From the NCBI GenBank assembly GCA_963575745.1, contig CAUYUJ010003547.1, positions 124,001-188,000 of the forward strand: DNA of 64,000 nt, given 5' to 3'. The DNA is from Prorocentrum cordatum (lineage: Eukaryota > Sar > Dinophyceae > Prorocentrales > Prorocentraceae). Both the position numbers and the translations under genes were made by a program. Under the pieces are notes generated by a model. The model ran no database searches. It was not told where the DNA came from and worked only from the letters and a program-made list of their open reading frames with translations. Below are positions 52,734 to 63,540 of this stretch, one piece after another (the stretch's first letter is position 1; each line of letters starts with the position of its first letter).

Positions 52734-52846
52734 CCGGTGCCCTTTTGCAGTCGACTTGGGGTCAAAAGGGCACCGGGCACCCGTCTGACGATCGGTGGGG
52801 TCCGGTGCCGTTTTGTTGTCGACCTGGAAGTCAAAAAGGGCACCGG
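52734..52846. repeat. Two tandem hairpins (perfect 14-bp stem in the first)
   Basis: CCGGTGCCCTTTTG at 52734-52747 pairs exactly with CAAAAGGGCACCGG at 52763-52776. The second unit (52802-52815 with 52832-52846) has one mismatch and one extra A. Units are about 68 bp apart and share GTCGAC in the loop and GGGCACCCGTCTG after the stem. Confidence 0.85.
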
Positions 52847-52961
52847 GCACCCGTCTGGCGACGCTTAATCAGGATGTCCTCGAGCGATCCCAGCCCAGCT
52901 TTCTCGTATCTCCCCAGGTGGCATGCTTTTTCTCTCTGTCGCCCGTAGCGCTTCTCCGTCG

Positions 52962-54157
52962 TCATCTCGGTCTGTCCTGCCCGGCGCCCTGACCCATGTC
53001 CAACCCAGTTTCGGTAAAATCGACTTGTCCACCTCGCATTCGTAAAAGTGAGCTGCGCTTGTCCAAGTCCCCCTCGTCATCTCGCATCCCCGACGCTCTT
53101 GCAGTCTGCTCTTCAAGCTTCTTGCTCAGCTGTTCGGGGTCTTCCAGTTTGACCGTGGGTTCCAGTGCCATCCACGTCAATCCCACGGGTACACCCCACG
53201 GGGGAAACATCATCCTCTTTGCCGCTTTCTTGCAGTGCCTCAGCATATCTCTTTTGTCCCTCTCTACTGAGGCTTCAAGATCCATGTCCATTGGGGGCGG
53301 CATTTTCTCTGCGATCATCTCGTCGCGCTCCTCCTCGTACTCTTCTAGGTTCATTGGTTCCGGTGTCGGCCCCCCCCCCGCGGGGGCGTTTACCCAGTTC
53401 TTTGGGCCATTCCTCTGTGCTCCACCATGCCCGAGCTGAGAAAGCGCACCTCTTTTTTGGTCCTCTTCCATTCCTCTGATTTTCCACCCTGAGCCCGTGC
53501 ATCTCGCTGAAGTTGTTGTTTTCGCATGTCTTCCATACTTCTCTTGCCAGCTTTTTTCTTTGCCAATTCCAAGTCTGTCCTGTGTCTGCGTGGCACATGT
53601 TGCATTAGCGCCAACTTTTTCTTGATCCCCTTCAATCATTCCTGCGTGTCAGACACTACCATATCTGCTCTTAACTCCATCCTTTCTGCCAGTGGGGAAT
53701 GTCGCAGTCAGTAGAAGGTAGCTACCCCCTTGTCCTCCCGCTTCTTCTTGATTTATATTGTTTTTGTCATGGCGTTCCTGTCCGCTTCGCTCCATTTCTT
53801 CCACACTTGGTCCGCCGGGGGGCGCTCCTGGAGCTCGCTCCATTCGTCTTCTGCCGTTCGCTTCCGTTGGGTTGCAAGCCGAGAAAACTTCGCTAATGCT
53901 TCTCCTGGGAGCTCGGCAGGTTCCTCCTGGGTCGCACTGCGAAATAACCTCGCTAATGCATCTCCTAGGAGCTCAGATGGATCCGCCTGGGTCGCAGTCC
54001 GCGATGCCTCGCCAATGCTTCCCCTGACTTCAGTGGCAGGGCGACCTGCAGGTAGCAGTCGAACGCGCTCAGGAATTCCGCTCTCGGGCGTCTTTCCCTC
54101 AGGCACTCCATCAGCAGGTCGCGTCCCACTTCCTTGCCTGCTCTTTGCTTTGTCCAA
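52962..54157 (-). pseudogene. Decayed LINE: linker between endonuclease and RT
   Basis: Overlapping minus frames read helical, charged sequence: ADQVWKKWSEADRNAMTKTI, KGIKKKLALMQHVPRRHRTD, RDKRDMLRHCKKAAKRMMFP and PEQLSKKLEEQTARASGMRD. At least two frame changes. The 60-bp in-frame repeat at 53871-54030 lies within it. Confidence 0.45.
53871..54030 (+). repeat. Three 60-bp units of the dispersed in-frame repeat
   Basis: Cores at 53881, 53941 and 54001 are exactly 60 bp apart (GAAATAACCTCGCTAATGCA in the middle unit), with GGTCGCA before and TCTCCTRGGAGCTC after. In the minus frame each unit adds 20 residues of the type GEALAKFSRLATQ. Confidence 0.85.
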
Positions 54158-54909
54158 TATCCATGCCCAAAGGGATGTGGTCTCTGTGCCATCTCGCTTT
54201 TAACTGATGCTATTGTGTTGCCACTCCTTCTCAGCGCAGCGCACGCCCCCGACGGTATCGCTATGTGGTTTATCTTCTTCGTCCTCAGATTCTCGTCTTT
54301 CACGCAGTAGTACGTAGCCCTCAGTCGATGAAAGTCGTGGCTACTGACACTGAGCTGGGGACACACAACTCCCTGAACGTGGTGCCCACTATCGTTATCC
54401 ACCTCCTTGGCTACTGGATCCAATGCGGCTGCATGTCTGCCCGACCTGTGTCTACTTACCATCAGATCCCTGCTGTCTGACCTGTGCGTTCCCAATTGGC
54501 TGTTGATGTTTCTTCCACCTATGGTAGTAGATCTGCCACCCGTGTCGTCACACTTCTCTTCCACCCACTTCATTTTTTGTGGGATCCTTTCATTGTTTGC
54601 GTACCCTTTATCGGGCGGCAGGTACGTCGCGAATATTGTTACATCGCATGCTCTCGTACGCAGCCTAATCCCTGCCGTTTTTCCTTGCAGTTGTGCAGGT
54701 GGTGTGCACTGCGCGTGGAAGGCCTTGTCTTCCATCATCTCGTTGGATACTAGAATCGTCGCAACACATGACTTATTTATCCATTTTCTATTATTTGCCC
54801 CGAACTGCAGTGCCGTATGATATCTATGATTAGTCTTCTTCATCGGCTCTGGACCAGCCCACCAGTGTGTCCCTGTCAGCACAATCACATCCCACTCCTC
54901 GCAGTGCAT
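53965..54909 (-). pseudogene. Decayed LINE: APE-type endonuclease domain
   Basis: The minus frame matches an exonuclease-endonuclease-phosphatase fold: EEWDVIVLTGTHWWAGPEPM (the usual Q/E-x-T region), ATILVSNEMMEDKA, DVTIFATYLPPDKGYANNER, then TTIGGRNINSQLG where GDFN is expected (Asp lost) and KKINHIAIPSG where D-H-x-x is expected. The key residues are changed, so it is inactive. The frame then passes into repeat-derived sequence. Confidence 0.65.
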
Positions 54910-55099
54910 TGCTAAGTTCTTCCAGTCTGTCCGTGGTGTTCGCTGCCAACGGATGGTATAATATTTTCCCAGAAAGGGCGCCGGCCCAGGGTTCTCTTTT
55001 AGAGGTTTACCCCCGGATCTTACGGGAAGAGGGCCGGCGGATTTCTTTTGCGATACATAATAAGTGGGAAGAGGGTCGGCGAATTAACATTTCAGGATG

Positions 55100-55790
55100 T
55101 CCCTGGCAAAACGCTTGTTTTTCAGAATTTGTTGAGGATGTCTCGAGCGAAACGCTTGTTCTGTGTTATAGATTGTCCTCTCCTGGTTGGGGACCCGAAT
55201 TCTGAGGATCTCTCAAGTGGATTGCTTGTTTTCATGTGCCCAGGTCTTGAGGATGTCTCGAGCGAGACGCTTGGTTTCACGCCTCCAGGTGGCCCAGACG
55301 TCTAGCGTGAGGATTTGTTGAGGATGTCTCGAACGAGAGGCTTGTTTTCACGTGTCCAGGTCGCCCAGGCGGATGTCTAGCATGAGGATGTGTCGAGGAA
55401 GTCTCGTTCGAGACGCTTGTTTGCACGTGTCCAGGTTGCCCAAGCGGATGCCTAGCATGAGGATGTGTTGAGAATGTCTCGAGAGATACGCTTGTTTTCA
55501 CGTATCCAGGTCGCCCAGGCGGATGTCTAACATGAAGATGTGTTGAGGATGTCTCGAGCGAGACGTTTGCTTTCACGTGTACAGGTCGCTAAGGCGGATG
55601 TCTAGAATGAGGAGGTGTTGAAAACGTCTCGAGCGAGACGCTTGTTTTCACGTGCCCAGGTCACCCAGGCGGACGTCTCACATGAAGATGTGTTGAGGAT
55701 GTCTCGAGCGAACTACTTGTTTTCACGTGTCCAGCTCGCCCAGTCGGATGTCTAGCATGAGAATGTGTTGAGGATGTGGATGTGTTGAGC
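55100..55790 (+). repeat. Tandem ~76-bp repeat with palindromic core
   Basis: About eight units with GATGTCTCGAGCGAGACGCT, TTTTCACGTGTCCAGGTCGC and CGGATGTCTAGCATGA; cores at about 55399, 55474, 55551, 55626 and 55700. The core GTCTCG-AGC-GAGAC is a hairpin; one unit has the perfect palindrome GTCTCGTTCGAGAC. The first units (55100-55300) are irregular. Confidence 0.85.
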
Positions 55791-55794
55791 GAAA

Positions 55795-56380
55795 GGTCAG
55801 GACTCGGATGCATAGGAGGACTCGATCCACGACGCTATAGAGCACAACCGCGGCATGACACATCGCAATTCAGCACGGTGCAGCACAGCACAGACTTCGG
55901 CACGGTACATCAATATCGATATAATCAGCATTGCAACCTGGCACGTTCCTTGGCACGTTCCTTGGCACGTTCCGTGGGGCGTCCCTTGGCGAGTCTCCCT
56001 GGCACGTCGCGTGGCGCGTCCCCTGGCACATTCCGTGGCACATCCATTGGCACGTTCCGTAGCGCGTCCCCTTTGGCACGTCTTACGGTGCGACCCCATG
56101 GCACATCCCTTGGCACGTCGCCTGGCGCGTCCCTTGGGACGTTCCGCGGCGCGTCCTCCTGGCATGTCCCCCTGTCAATTAGCTCTGGGGCAGCTACTAT
56201 GTGTTCAGGCAGCTCGAGCTTAAGATCCAGATCAGTTCGGTCAGGACTCGGATGCAAAGGAAGACTCGATCCACGACGCTATAGAGCACAACCGCGGCAT
56301 GGCACATCGCAATTCAGCACGGTGCAGCACAGCACAGCCCTCGGCACGGTACATCAAGATCGATATAATCAGCATTGCAC
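55795..56380 (+). repeat. 143-bp direct repeats flanking a TGGCACGTTCC minisatellite
   Basis: The block from GGTCAGGACTCGGATGCA to ATATAATCAGCATTGCA at 55795-55937 recurs at about 56238-56380 with few changes. Between them is a period-12 minisatellite (CTTGGCACGTTC). The position directly upstream of a LINE ORF1 suggests tandem 5' UTR monomers; a short terminal-repeat element is the alternative. Confidence 0.7.
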
Positions 56381-56696
56381 TTGCCCGTCACCCAATCAGG
56401 TGTCTTTGAACACGTTGCCATGCGTTACATTTCTATATTCCTTTCCGGGTTCGTGGGTCGATCATGTTTTCATCAATGCGCATATCGGGAGCATTGCAAC
56501 CGCCATCCATCTGCCATGCCCCCTGGCTCCTTCTCTGGCCCGTGCGATGGCTGGGCGGTCGTCGTGTGAGAGAGTTTCACCGAAATCCGTTTCACGGCCT
56601 AGTGCTGTTGCGGGCCTCTGGCTCGGTTTTGCTTTCGCGAGGGCTCGCCCTCATTCTTTCGTGTATCGTCGCAACCATCACGTCCCCTCGGCAACG

Positions 56697-57938
56697 ATGG
56701 CTGGCGGCTCAGGCTCGGGCGGGAAACACATATTCTCGTGGACACCATGGCATCGTTCGTGGGGGAGTTCCCCGCAGCAGCCACCAGGTGGCCAACGAGA
56801 GCAGTTTGCGCAGAGGCAGCAGGTGCAGTTCGAGCACTCATGGCCGCCGCTCACGCCTGGATTACAAGTTGCCTTTCGTCCTGCTGGTGATGGCGTTCGC
56901 CGTGATCCAGCTAACAAGGGGCAACGCTGGAAATGTTCATTCTGTGGATGCGGTAAGAACGGATCCAGAATCTATTTCTGCAAGCACTGCGGTTCGCTTA
57001 AGTCGGCCTCGAAGGTTGATCCAAGCTCGCCGTGGTCAGCAGGCCCCCCTTCGACTCGACCTCCAGCTGGTGCTTTCGGCTCGCCAGGGGCATTGCCTGG
57101 AGGCAAAGGAGGGGGGAAAGGGGGCTCTGGAGGGTCTGGCGACTCCTCCAAGCCGCCGCTCTCTGCCGAGGAGTACGAGCAGCTTGCCGTGTTGTGTGAG
57201 AAGCTCGGGGGCAAGGAGGGCGCCGTGGCCCACCGTGTTGCAGCCAAGGCCCTCTCTGAGCCGAAGTCTGTCTCCGAGCCGACGCAGGCACAGCTCAACA
57301 AGGCCCACCAGCGCGCCAACGGCATCGAGCGCAAGCTGGTGCAGGCTGTGGGCAAGTACAACACTCTGGAGCAGCAGCTGGCAGCCCAGCGCGACGTGGT
57401 GGTTCAGTTTAGTGCGGAGCTCGCCGAGGCGGAGGAGCAGCACAAACTGTTGGTCCAGAAGTTCCACTCCTCCTTGCCGCAGGAGGCCTCCGTGCCGCGC
57501 ATGCCAGCATATATCCTCTTTGACGAATCGAAGCTCTCCTCGTTCTTCGACATTGACTGCGGTAACCTATTCAAGTTGGATGGTCACGACTTGTCCTCGG
57601 AGGATCAGACTGAATTCGATTCAAGGGTGCAGCAGCTCAAGACTGGGGTCAGCTCACTGGCCAAGGACCTGTTCTCGCAGGCGAAGGCCAAGGCGGACGC
57701 GATCAAGATGGATCATGCTGCACACGCTGAGCGTATTCAGAAGAAACGTCGCATTGTTGAAGATGAACATGTTGGCGACGCCGAAGCTGATCCCCCTGCC
57801 GCTGGTGGAGGTGATGCAGCGGCGCCTGGGGCTGGGTCGGCAGCCGCCGCAGCCGCTCCTGATGCCAGTGAGGCCCATGACGCCGCCGCAGCCCGTGCAC
57901 GGTCAGACGAGATCGCCAGTGGCAAGCCTGGTTGTTAG
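56697..57938 (+). CDS. LINE ORF1 protein: zinc finger plus coiled coil
   Basis: The frame is open from 55776, but the upstream part is direct-repeat sequence. The ATG at 56697 (context CAACGATGG) gives 413 residues starting MAGGSGSGGKHIFSW. Visible: a Gln-rich start, a four-Cys zinc finger (WKCSFCGCGKNGSRIYFCKHCG), a Gly/Ser linker, a long coiled coil (AHQRANGIERKLVQAVGKYN continuing to EEQHKLLVQKF), and a charged C-terminal part with an Ala/Asp-rich end. LINE ORF1 proteins bind the element RNA. ORF2 follows in another frame after about 200 bp. The frame is intact. Confidence 0.7.
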   Translation: MAGGSGSGGKHIFSWTPWHRSWGSSPQQPPGGQREQFAQRQQVQFEHSWPPLTPGLQVAFRPAGDGVRRDPANKGQRWKCSFCGCGKNGSRIYFCKHCGSLKSASKVDPSSPWSAGPPSTRPPAGAFGSPGALPGGKGGGKGGSGGSGDSSKPPLSAEEYEQLAVLCEKLGGKEGAVAHRVAAKALSEPKSVSEPTQAQLNKAHQRANGIERKLVQAVGKYNTLEQQLAAQRDVVVQFSAELAEAEEQHKLLVQKFHSSLPQEASVPRMPAYILFDESKLSSFFDIDCGNLFKLDGHDLSSEDQTEFDSRVQQLKTGVSSLAKDLFSQAKAKADAIKMDHAAHAERIQKKRRIVEDEHVGDAEADPPAAGGGDAAAPGAGSAAAAAAPDASEAHDAAAARARSDEIASGKPGC

Positions 57939-58140
57939 GGCCCCCCTGCGCGCTCGTCTGATTTGGCCTGCTTTTCGCTGCTTCTGGTCATCCTTGCTTG
58001 GGTCTTCTGGTCCTGGGTCGGTTTCTCCTGGCCGCTTTGGTCTGTCGGCGAACTCAGCGCAGGGGGGTCGATGTTGTCTTTTTCAATCTTCAACCAAAGG
58101 AGCCTGCTCAGCTGCGGCGGCTAGGCAGGCCCTTTGGTTA

Positions 58141-59232
58141 ATGCGAGGCATGCCACTCCTCTTCGCGCAGGTGCCATGCCCTCTGCAGCAGCGAATTCCG
58201 TCGAGCAGATGGTCCTCGCTCCTCGCTCGTGCTGATGCTGTTTCTGGGTCGCCAGGGTCCGCCAGCCCGTGTGATTTCTCGTTTCGACGGCAGGCTCCCT
58301 TTGATATTGCCAAGCCGTCCGTGGTGTATCCAGTGAGCTCGCTGGTCAAAGAGGCTCCTGGTTGCACTGCCCTGGTCAGGCTTCCGTTACCTGGTCCAAA
58401 GGCTTCGCTTTGTAAAGACCCGTCCCCACCAGTTGCTCGGAAAGCTCGTTTTTCGGTCTCAGAACGCGGTGCTGGCGCTGATTCGGCGCCCAGTGCTTTG
58501 CATGCTGACAGCTCTGTTGTATTGCACGATAGCTCTCGGCAGACGGACTCTGTGGCCCTGCAGGTTCACGCCATCAGCGCTAATTCTTGGGGCACCATGC
58601 GTTCTCTTCTTTCGGGATGTAACGCTCACATAGTGCTCTGCCAAGAGCATCGTCTGATTTCTGCTGGAAATATTGGCCAGGCTAGCGCCTGGTGTTCCCG
58701 CCGCGGGTGGAAATCTGCGCGGGCGCCCGCTTTGGCCACCGAGGCTGGAGATGCCAGTGGGGGGGGTGCTATTTTCGTGCGCAGCTGGCTCGGGTGTCGG
58801 GACCTCCCAGGTGGTCTTGTTTCTCGGGGTCGGGGCCTTGTCTGCTCGGTCGAGCTGCCTGGGGCGCCCCCCTTCATGATTGCCTCGGCTTACTTTTTCC
58901 ACTCTAAAGGGATGTCCAATCGTATCCTTGAGCTCGTGGCCAGCATCGGTTCGTTCATCGCCTCTTCGGCCTGCCCGCGGCTGATCGGAGCTGATTTCAA
59001 CATGGAGCCTGCGGGGGCGCGGGACTCGCAGTTGGTTCAAGAGCTTCGTGGCGAGTTGCTTGCGCCAGCCATTTGCACTCATTACCCGACTGGCCCTCCC
59101 ACCACCTTCGATTACTTTGTGGTGTCTTGTGGTTTGGCCACGGGCATCGAGCGGATCGAGGCGATGTTGGACGCGGAGGTTTCGCCCCATCGGCCGATGG
59201 AATCAGGTTTTTCCCCGGGCTTGCGGTTTTGA
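58141..59232 (+). pseudogene. LINE ORF2, endonuclease part
   Basis: The ATG at 58141 (MRGMPLLFAQVPC) is the first candidate start; the frame is open further upstream. The APE-type endonuclease core is clear: VHAISANSWGTMRSLLSG, AHIVLCQEHRL (catalytic Glu), GGGAIFVRSWLG, RLIGADFNMEP (GxDFN), TTFDYFVVSCG (Asp) and SPHRPMESGF (SDH position, Asp replaced by Pro). It nicks target DNA for target-primed reverse transcription. The frame stops at 59232; the RT continues in other frames, so ORF2 as a whole is broken. Confidence 0.75.
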
Positions 59233-59315
59233 AAGCCCTTTCGTTTCCGAAGCCCCCGCCCCTGCCGTGCACGGGGGTTATCGGTCCGTCTCCTCTCCCT
59301 CAGGCCTAGTCTGGA

Positions 59316-60841
59316 GTGAGGGCTATGGCCGACTTTGCTCTCACCTTCATCGACGAGGGAAATGCCGAGGGTGCCCGTAGGTTTTTGGGGAAGTTGTACC
59401 AATCTTGGGCCGACGCGGCTGAAAGCGAGCTGGCCCCTCTTGTTGGGTCGTCGCCCGCCATTTTTGGTGCTCGCGGGCTGGGTCCTCAGCTGGTCTGGAA
59501 ATCTATTTTGGCGGAAGATACCCAGGTCCGCTTCCCTGGTCATCGTGCTATCCGTTGGCTTGGCCAGCAGCTCAGAGCCCTAATTCATTCCTCTAGAGCT
59601 GATGCCGAGTCGGATACGTCGAGACGGCTTAGGTTCCTTCTGCTTCAGCCACCTGCAGGAGTCTTGGTGGCTCGCGAGGACTGCGTCCCCCCCTTCGAGC
59701 AGGTAGCTGTCGCCGTGGGGGCCTCAGCCGACAATGTTTCCTACTCGGCCCTTTACACTCAGGCGCGCGAGGCCGTCCAGGCCGCCGACGGCAAGTACGC
59801 TGCTAGAGGTCGTGCTGACTGAAAGGCATGGCTCACCAGCGGTCTCTCCTCGGGTGCTAAGCGTGTCCACATGCTCTTGCGCGACCCCACCCCGTGGACT
59901 GCTAGCAGCACTTTGTCGGCCGACGGTTGCATTGTCACGGACCCCCTGTCCCTGTTGAAAGCGGAGGGATCCCGTTTCTCGGCCTTGTGGGGCCAGGGCG
60001 AAGGAGCCATTGTTTCGGGTAAAATATTGGCTTCGCTTCCCAGACTTTCGGCCCAGGCGATCCGTGAAATGTCGAAATCCTACAAAACCTCCTCGGCTGT
60101 TTCAGTCGACCGTTTTCACTGTCGACATTTTTCTCTCTTGTGCGATGAGGCTCTCGATTGTTTCAGCCGCATCCTCAGCGCGATTGAGGCTCTTGGCTGC
60201 CTTCCGCCGCAGATTCCTGCGGTGTTGCTTGCCCTGCTCCCGAAACCAGCTGGTGGCTACAGGCCGATAGGGGTGTTCTGCTCCTGGTTCATGCTTTGGG
60301 GGCGCTGCAGGCGCCCCTTGGCCTTGGACTGGGAGTTGGAACACCCCCGTCGGCACTGGGCTGCTGGACAGTTTCGCGGAGCAGCTGGCGTCGTTTGGAG
60401 GCAGTCTGTCACCGCCGGGAGCGGATTAGCTAGGGGGGGAAGCCAGCTGCAGCATCTTTTTTGATTTTTCGAAGTTCTATGAGAACATGTTTGGCCAAAC
60501 TTGAATATCGGTGTGACAGGCTTGGCTTTCCCTCGGTCACCGCCAGACTGTGCATTTATGCTTATCGCTGTGGCAGATTCTTGAGTCCTGGGGGGTGGCT
60601 CGACGGGCCCTACTTCTGCATCAGCGGTGTTATCGCGGGCTGTTCTATGGCCACTACCCTCATCCGTGTTTACTGTGCTGAAGGGCATGGTTCGATTCCG
60701 CTGCCCATGGGCACGGACTTGGACGTTTATATAGACGGCCAGGGGCTTTCGGCCACGGGGAAGTCTCGGTTTGTCGTCTCGTCCATCGTCTCTGGAGTTA
60801 AAGTTCTCGACCAGGTCGTCCAACAAGAATTCGGATGTTGA
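59316..60841 (+). pseudogene. LINE ORF2, reverse transcriptase part
   Basis: Three successive plus frames: 59316-59822 (ALTFIDEGNAEGARRFLGKL), 59871-60320 (MSKSYKTSSAVSVDRFHCRH, PAVLLALLPKPAGGYRPIGV, RT fingers), then about 60455-60841 with motif A FFDFSKFYENM, motif B VIAGCSMATTLIRVY and motif C LDVYIDGQGLSATG. Motif C has Gly where the second catalytic Asp is expected (GGC for GAC/GAT), which would abolish polymerisation. At least two frameshifts lie at about 59822 and 60320-60460. Confidence 0.75.
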
Positions 60842-61246
60842 TTCGCCCTCGACAAGACGGCCCTGGTTGCCAGTCCCAAGGCTGCGGGGTCCCAGGTCCT
60901 TGAGCAGCTCAGCCACCTTTGTCAACATTGCTCACCTTCCGCGGTCAACCTCGGGGTCGACTACGCTGCGGGCAGGGCTCTGCGCGTTGCTGGCAAGTCT
61001 GCCAAGATGAAAGTCTCGCTTGGCGAAGTCTGCCCGCGCTGCGCGCCGCCTCGGCAAGCAAGCTAAGGTGATTCCTAGAGCTGCCATCCTTAGAGTTTAT
61101 TCGGCTGGCCCCTTAGCTGGGGCCGCTTACGGCGCTGAGGTCACGGGCATAAGTGGTCACGACCTTAGCTTGCTACGCCGCAGTTTTTTTCTATAGTTCT
61201 TTCTCCTGTTGCGCGTCCTCGCAGCCAGCTGGGGTCTCTTACTACG
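60842..61246 (+). pseudogene. LINE ORF2, frameshifted thumb region
   Basis: Short runs in changing frames: FALDKTALVASPKAAGSQVL, then LGKQAKVIPRAAILRVYSAG and GAEVTGISGHDLSLLRRSFF. These match the usual post-RT thumb of dinoflagellate-type LINEs; several stops and frame changes. Confidence 0.5.
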
Positions 61247-63044
61247 CGTGCGCTGTTGGACGGAGATCCGACTTGGCGCACAGCGACTGCCCCGATCACC
61301 AGGTGGAGCAAGGAGGTCTGGATAAGTCAAACTGCGTCCTATCCCTGGCCCCTCAGTCTTCCGCCCCTTAACGCGGCCTGGAGATCGGTGTTTTCTCGGG
61401 ATAGGTGTTCCTGGCGGCTTGTGTCTGGGCCTGTCACGGCCCTCCGCATGTCCCTCGTGCGTCTGGGCTCGCAGATGAGGGATTTCATGACCCTGGTCGA
61501 TGACTTCGGTTTGTTTATTCCCTTGGGTTGGTTTTCCCCTGCCCTGGTCAGGCCCCTGGTCCGAGAGGGATATTTCCGCGTGCTTGAGCGAGACTCTGCG
61601 GCCAAACGAGGGATCCCTTCTAGGATGTGTCACGATGTGGTTCGCCAGGCTGCGTCGCCCAGTTCCCAAAAGTACGCGGCCCTGCAGAGGGCCAGGATCC
61701 GGGCTTTCGCCACCGAGGCCTTTTTCACGGCTGCTAGGGCGGAGGCTTTAGGATTTTGTATCTCTCCCGACTGTGCCTTCTGCGGTGCCAGTGGCATTGT
61801 CTTCCACCGTTTGTGGGGGTGCCGGCGCACTGGGGTTCTGGAGGCCCGTTTGGGGGCTGTGAAGCAGGAGATCATTGATGCTGCGCTTGCCGCTAAGGCT
61901 TCTGGGGACTTCGAAGACTACTTCGTCTTGTTTTCTGGAGCCTTTCGGCATCCAGCCGACGGTTACCCCAGGCCTGCTGTGGAGTCTGATGATGGTTTGT
62001 TCCTCACGTGGCATGTCCCTCCTGACTCTGCCCCAGATGGTGGGCCCATTACCAACCGTGTCTGGGGCGCTTTGTTTGTTGACGGGTCCTGTGCTCGTCA
62101 TGCCGTTCGGGAGCACGCGCGCTGCCAGCTCTGTCTGCATGGTTGACTCGGATGGGACTCTTGTGGCTGAGTTTAGACCCCCTGTCTGGAGCCCTTACCC
62201 TCATACCCCCCAGAGTGCTGAATTCAGTGCGTTCACGTGGGCCAACGTTTTGGCTACGACCCCCTCTGATTGTCATGTGTATTCCGATTGCCTTAATGTT
62301 GTTCGGCTCGCTGGTCGTCTGAAGCCTGAGCAATTGTCGGGCAAAAAGATGTATGCTGGTGCCTTTCTTTGCAGTGCCATGGTCAGTGTTCCTCGGTCTC
62401 GGGTTGCTCTAAAATCGCTGCCCACCAGGACATTGAAGACCCAGCCGTTGACGCTACTGAGAGGTGGCGTCGCGTTGGCAACAATTTCGCTGATGTAAGG
62501 GGCAAATATGGCCCTTCTCCTTCACCCTTCAGATGATGGCTTGCTTCGGGATGCTGATCGTGAGGTCAAGTTTGCGAAGGCTACTCTTAAAGTTGCCAGT
62601 GCGGTACTTCATTTGTGGCCCTCGGTAGATTTGTCTTCTGTCGAACGGATCCAGCCACCTTCCACTATAGCCAGTGCCGTTGCTGGCCATCTTTGGGCTC
62701 GCTGGTTTGGTATTTGGAGGTGCTCGTTTTGTCTCAAAGGATGTCGGGTCATGGTCCCCCCCACCAAAGGTCGGCGCCCTCTGGACAGCAAGCTCCGCGC
62801 TGCCCACCAGGACCGCCTTGGCCACAAGACCTTGGGTTTTGAGTGCTCTGACCAGTCGTTCCTATTTATGTGCTTGCGTTGTACGAGCTACTCGTCTGGT
62901 GGTGAAGTCAGAGGTTGGGCTGAGCGCTGTGTTCCCCCGACTCGAGCTGGCAGACTGGCTTGGGTACAGCTTTGTAAAGGCAAGCGCCCTCACTACACTC
63001 GTCGTAAGATCGGAGTTTCTGTGGACGTCGACGCGTTCGTGTAA
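61247..63044 (+). pseudogene. LINE ORF2: CCHC motif, RNase H and zinc-binding tail
   Basis: The frame at 61256-62146 includes a CX2CX7HX4C motif (CAFCGASGIVFHRLWGC) typical of LINE ORF2, then the RNase H start RVWGALFVDGSCAR (first Asp). After a frame change near 62130 the domain continues: SAEFSAFTWANVL (Glu), HVYSDCLNVVRLAG (Asp), then GNNFADVRGKYG (last acidic motif). A further frame (62508-63044) gives a tail with C-x-x-C pairs (RCSFCLKGC, MCLRCTSYSSGG), ending DVDAFV. The order matches the minus-strand LINE end at 499-1600. Two frame changes make it non-functional. Confidence 0.7.
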
Positions 63045-63540
63045 TGTGTCAACAGGCCAGGCTTCGATGAGCAGATAGATTTGCAGCCCTTGGTGCAGCG
63101 TTTTTCTGGGGCTGCGGATCCCCCCCAGCCCACTGGTGGCCCGTGGGTCCTCGAGGGTTTATGAAGGGGGAACGCACCTGTTCTAAAGAGTGCGACACAG
63201 TGGTGTCTGCTGGCCTCCTGGCCAGACCTCCTCCCTCTTCCTCCTCTGGCGTGGAGCGGGGGGTGGGGCCTGGGCGGGGCGGTGCGGTGAATTGGGACAA
63301 TCTCTTTGTTGCTGAGCAGGAAGCGTCTAGCTTCCTTTTCGATCGAACAGCTTGCGTTTCTGGTGCTGCTCGCACTGCGCCTGAGGACGAGGCACTCCAG
63401 CAGGAGATGAGGCAGGGGCCCCACCAAGAGCTGCGACCGGGACAATCCTTCTTTCCTGGCGAGACGACGACAGGATGAGTCGGACAGTTCTGATTAATGC
63501 TTCTTTGGCGCAAGGGCGCCCTTTCTTATTTCTTCTCTCT
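63045..63540 (+). other. LINE 3' region with a short open frame
   Basis: A plus frame at 63143-63478 (GGAVNWDNLFVAEQEASSFL) could be a C-terminal extension in another frame or 3' UTR. Unresolved. Confidence 0.3.

Noticed and set aside
55776-56696. N-terminal extension of LINE ORF1
   Set aside because: Derived from the 143-bp direct repeats and TGGCACGTTCC minisatellite; the ATG at 56697 has a better context and begins protein-like sequence.
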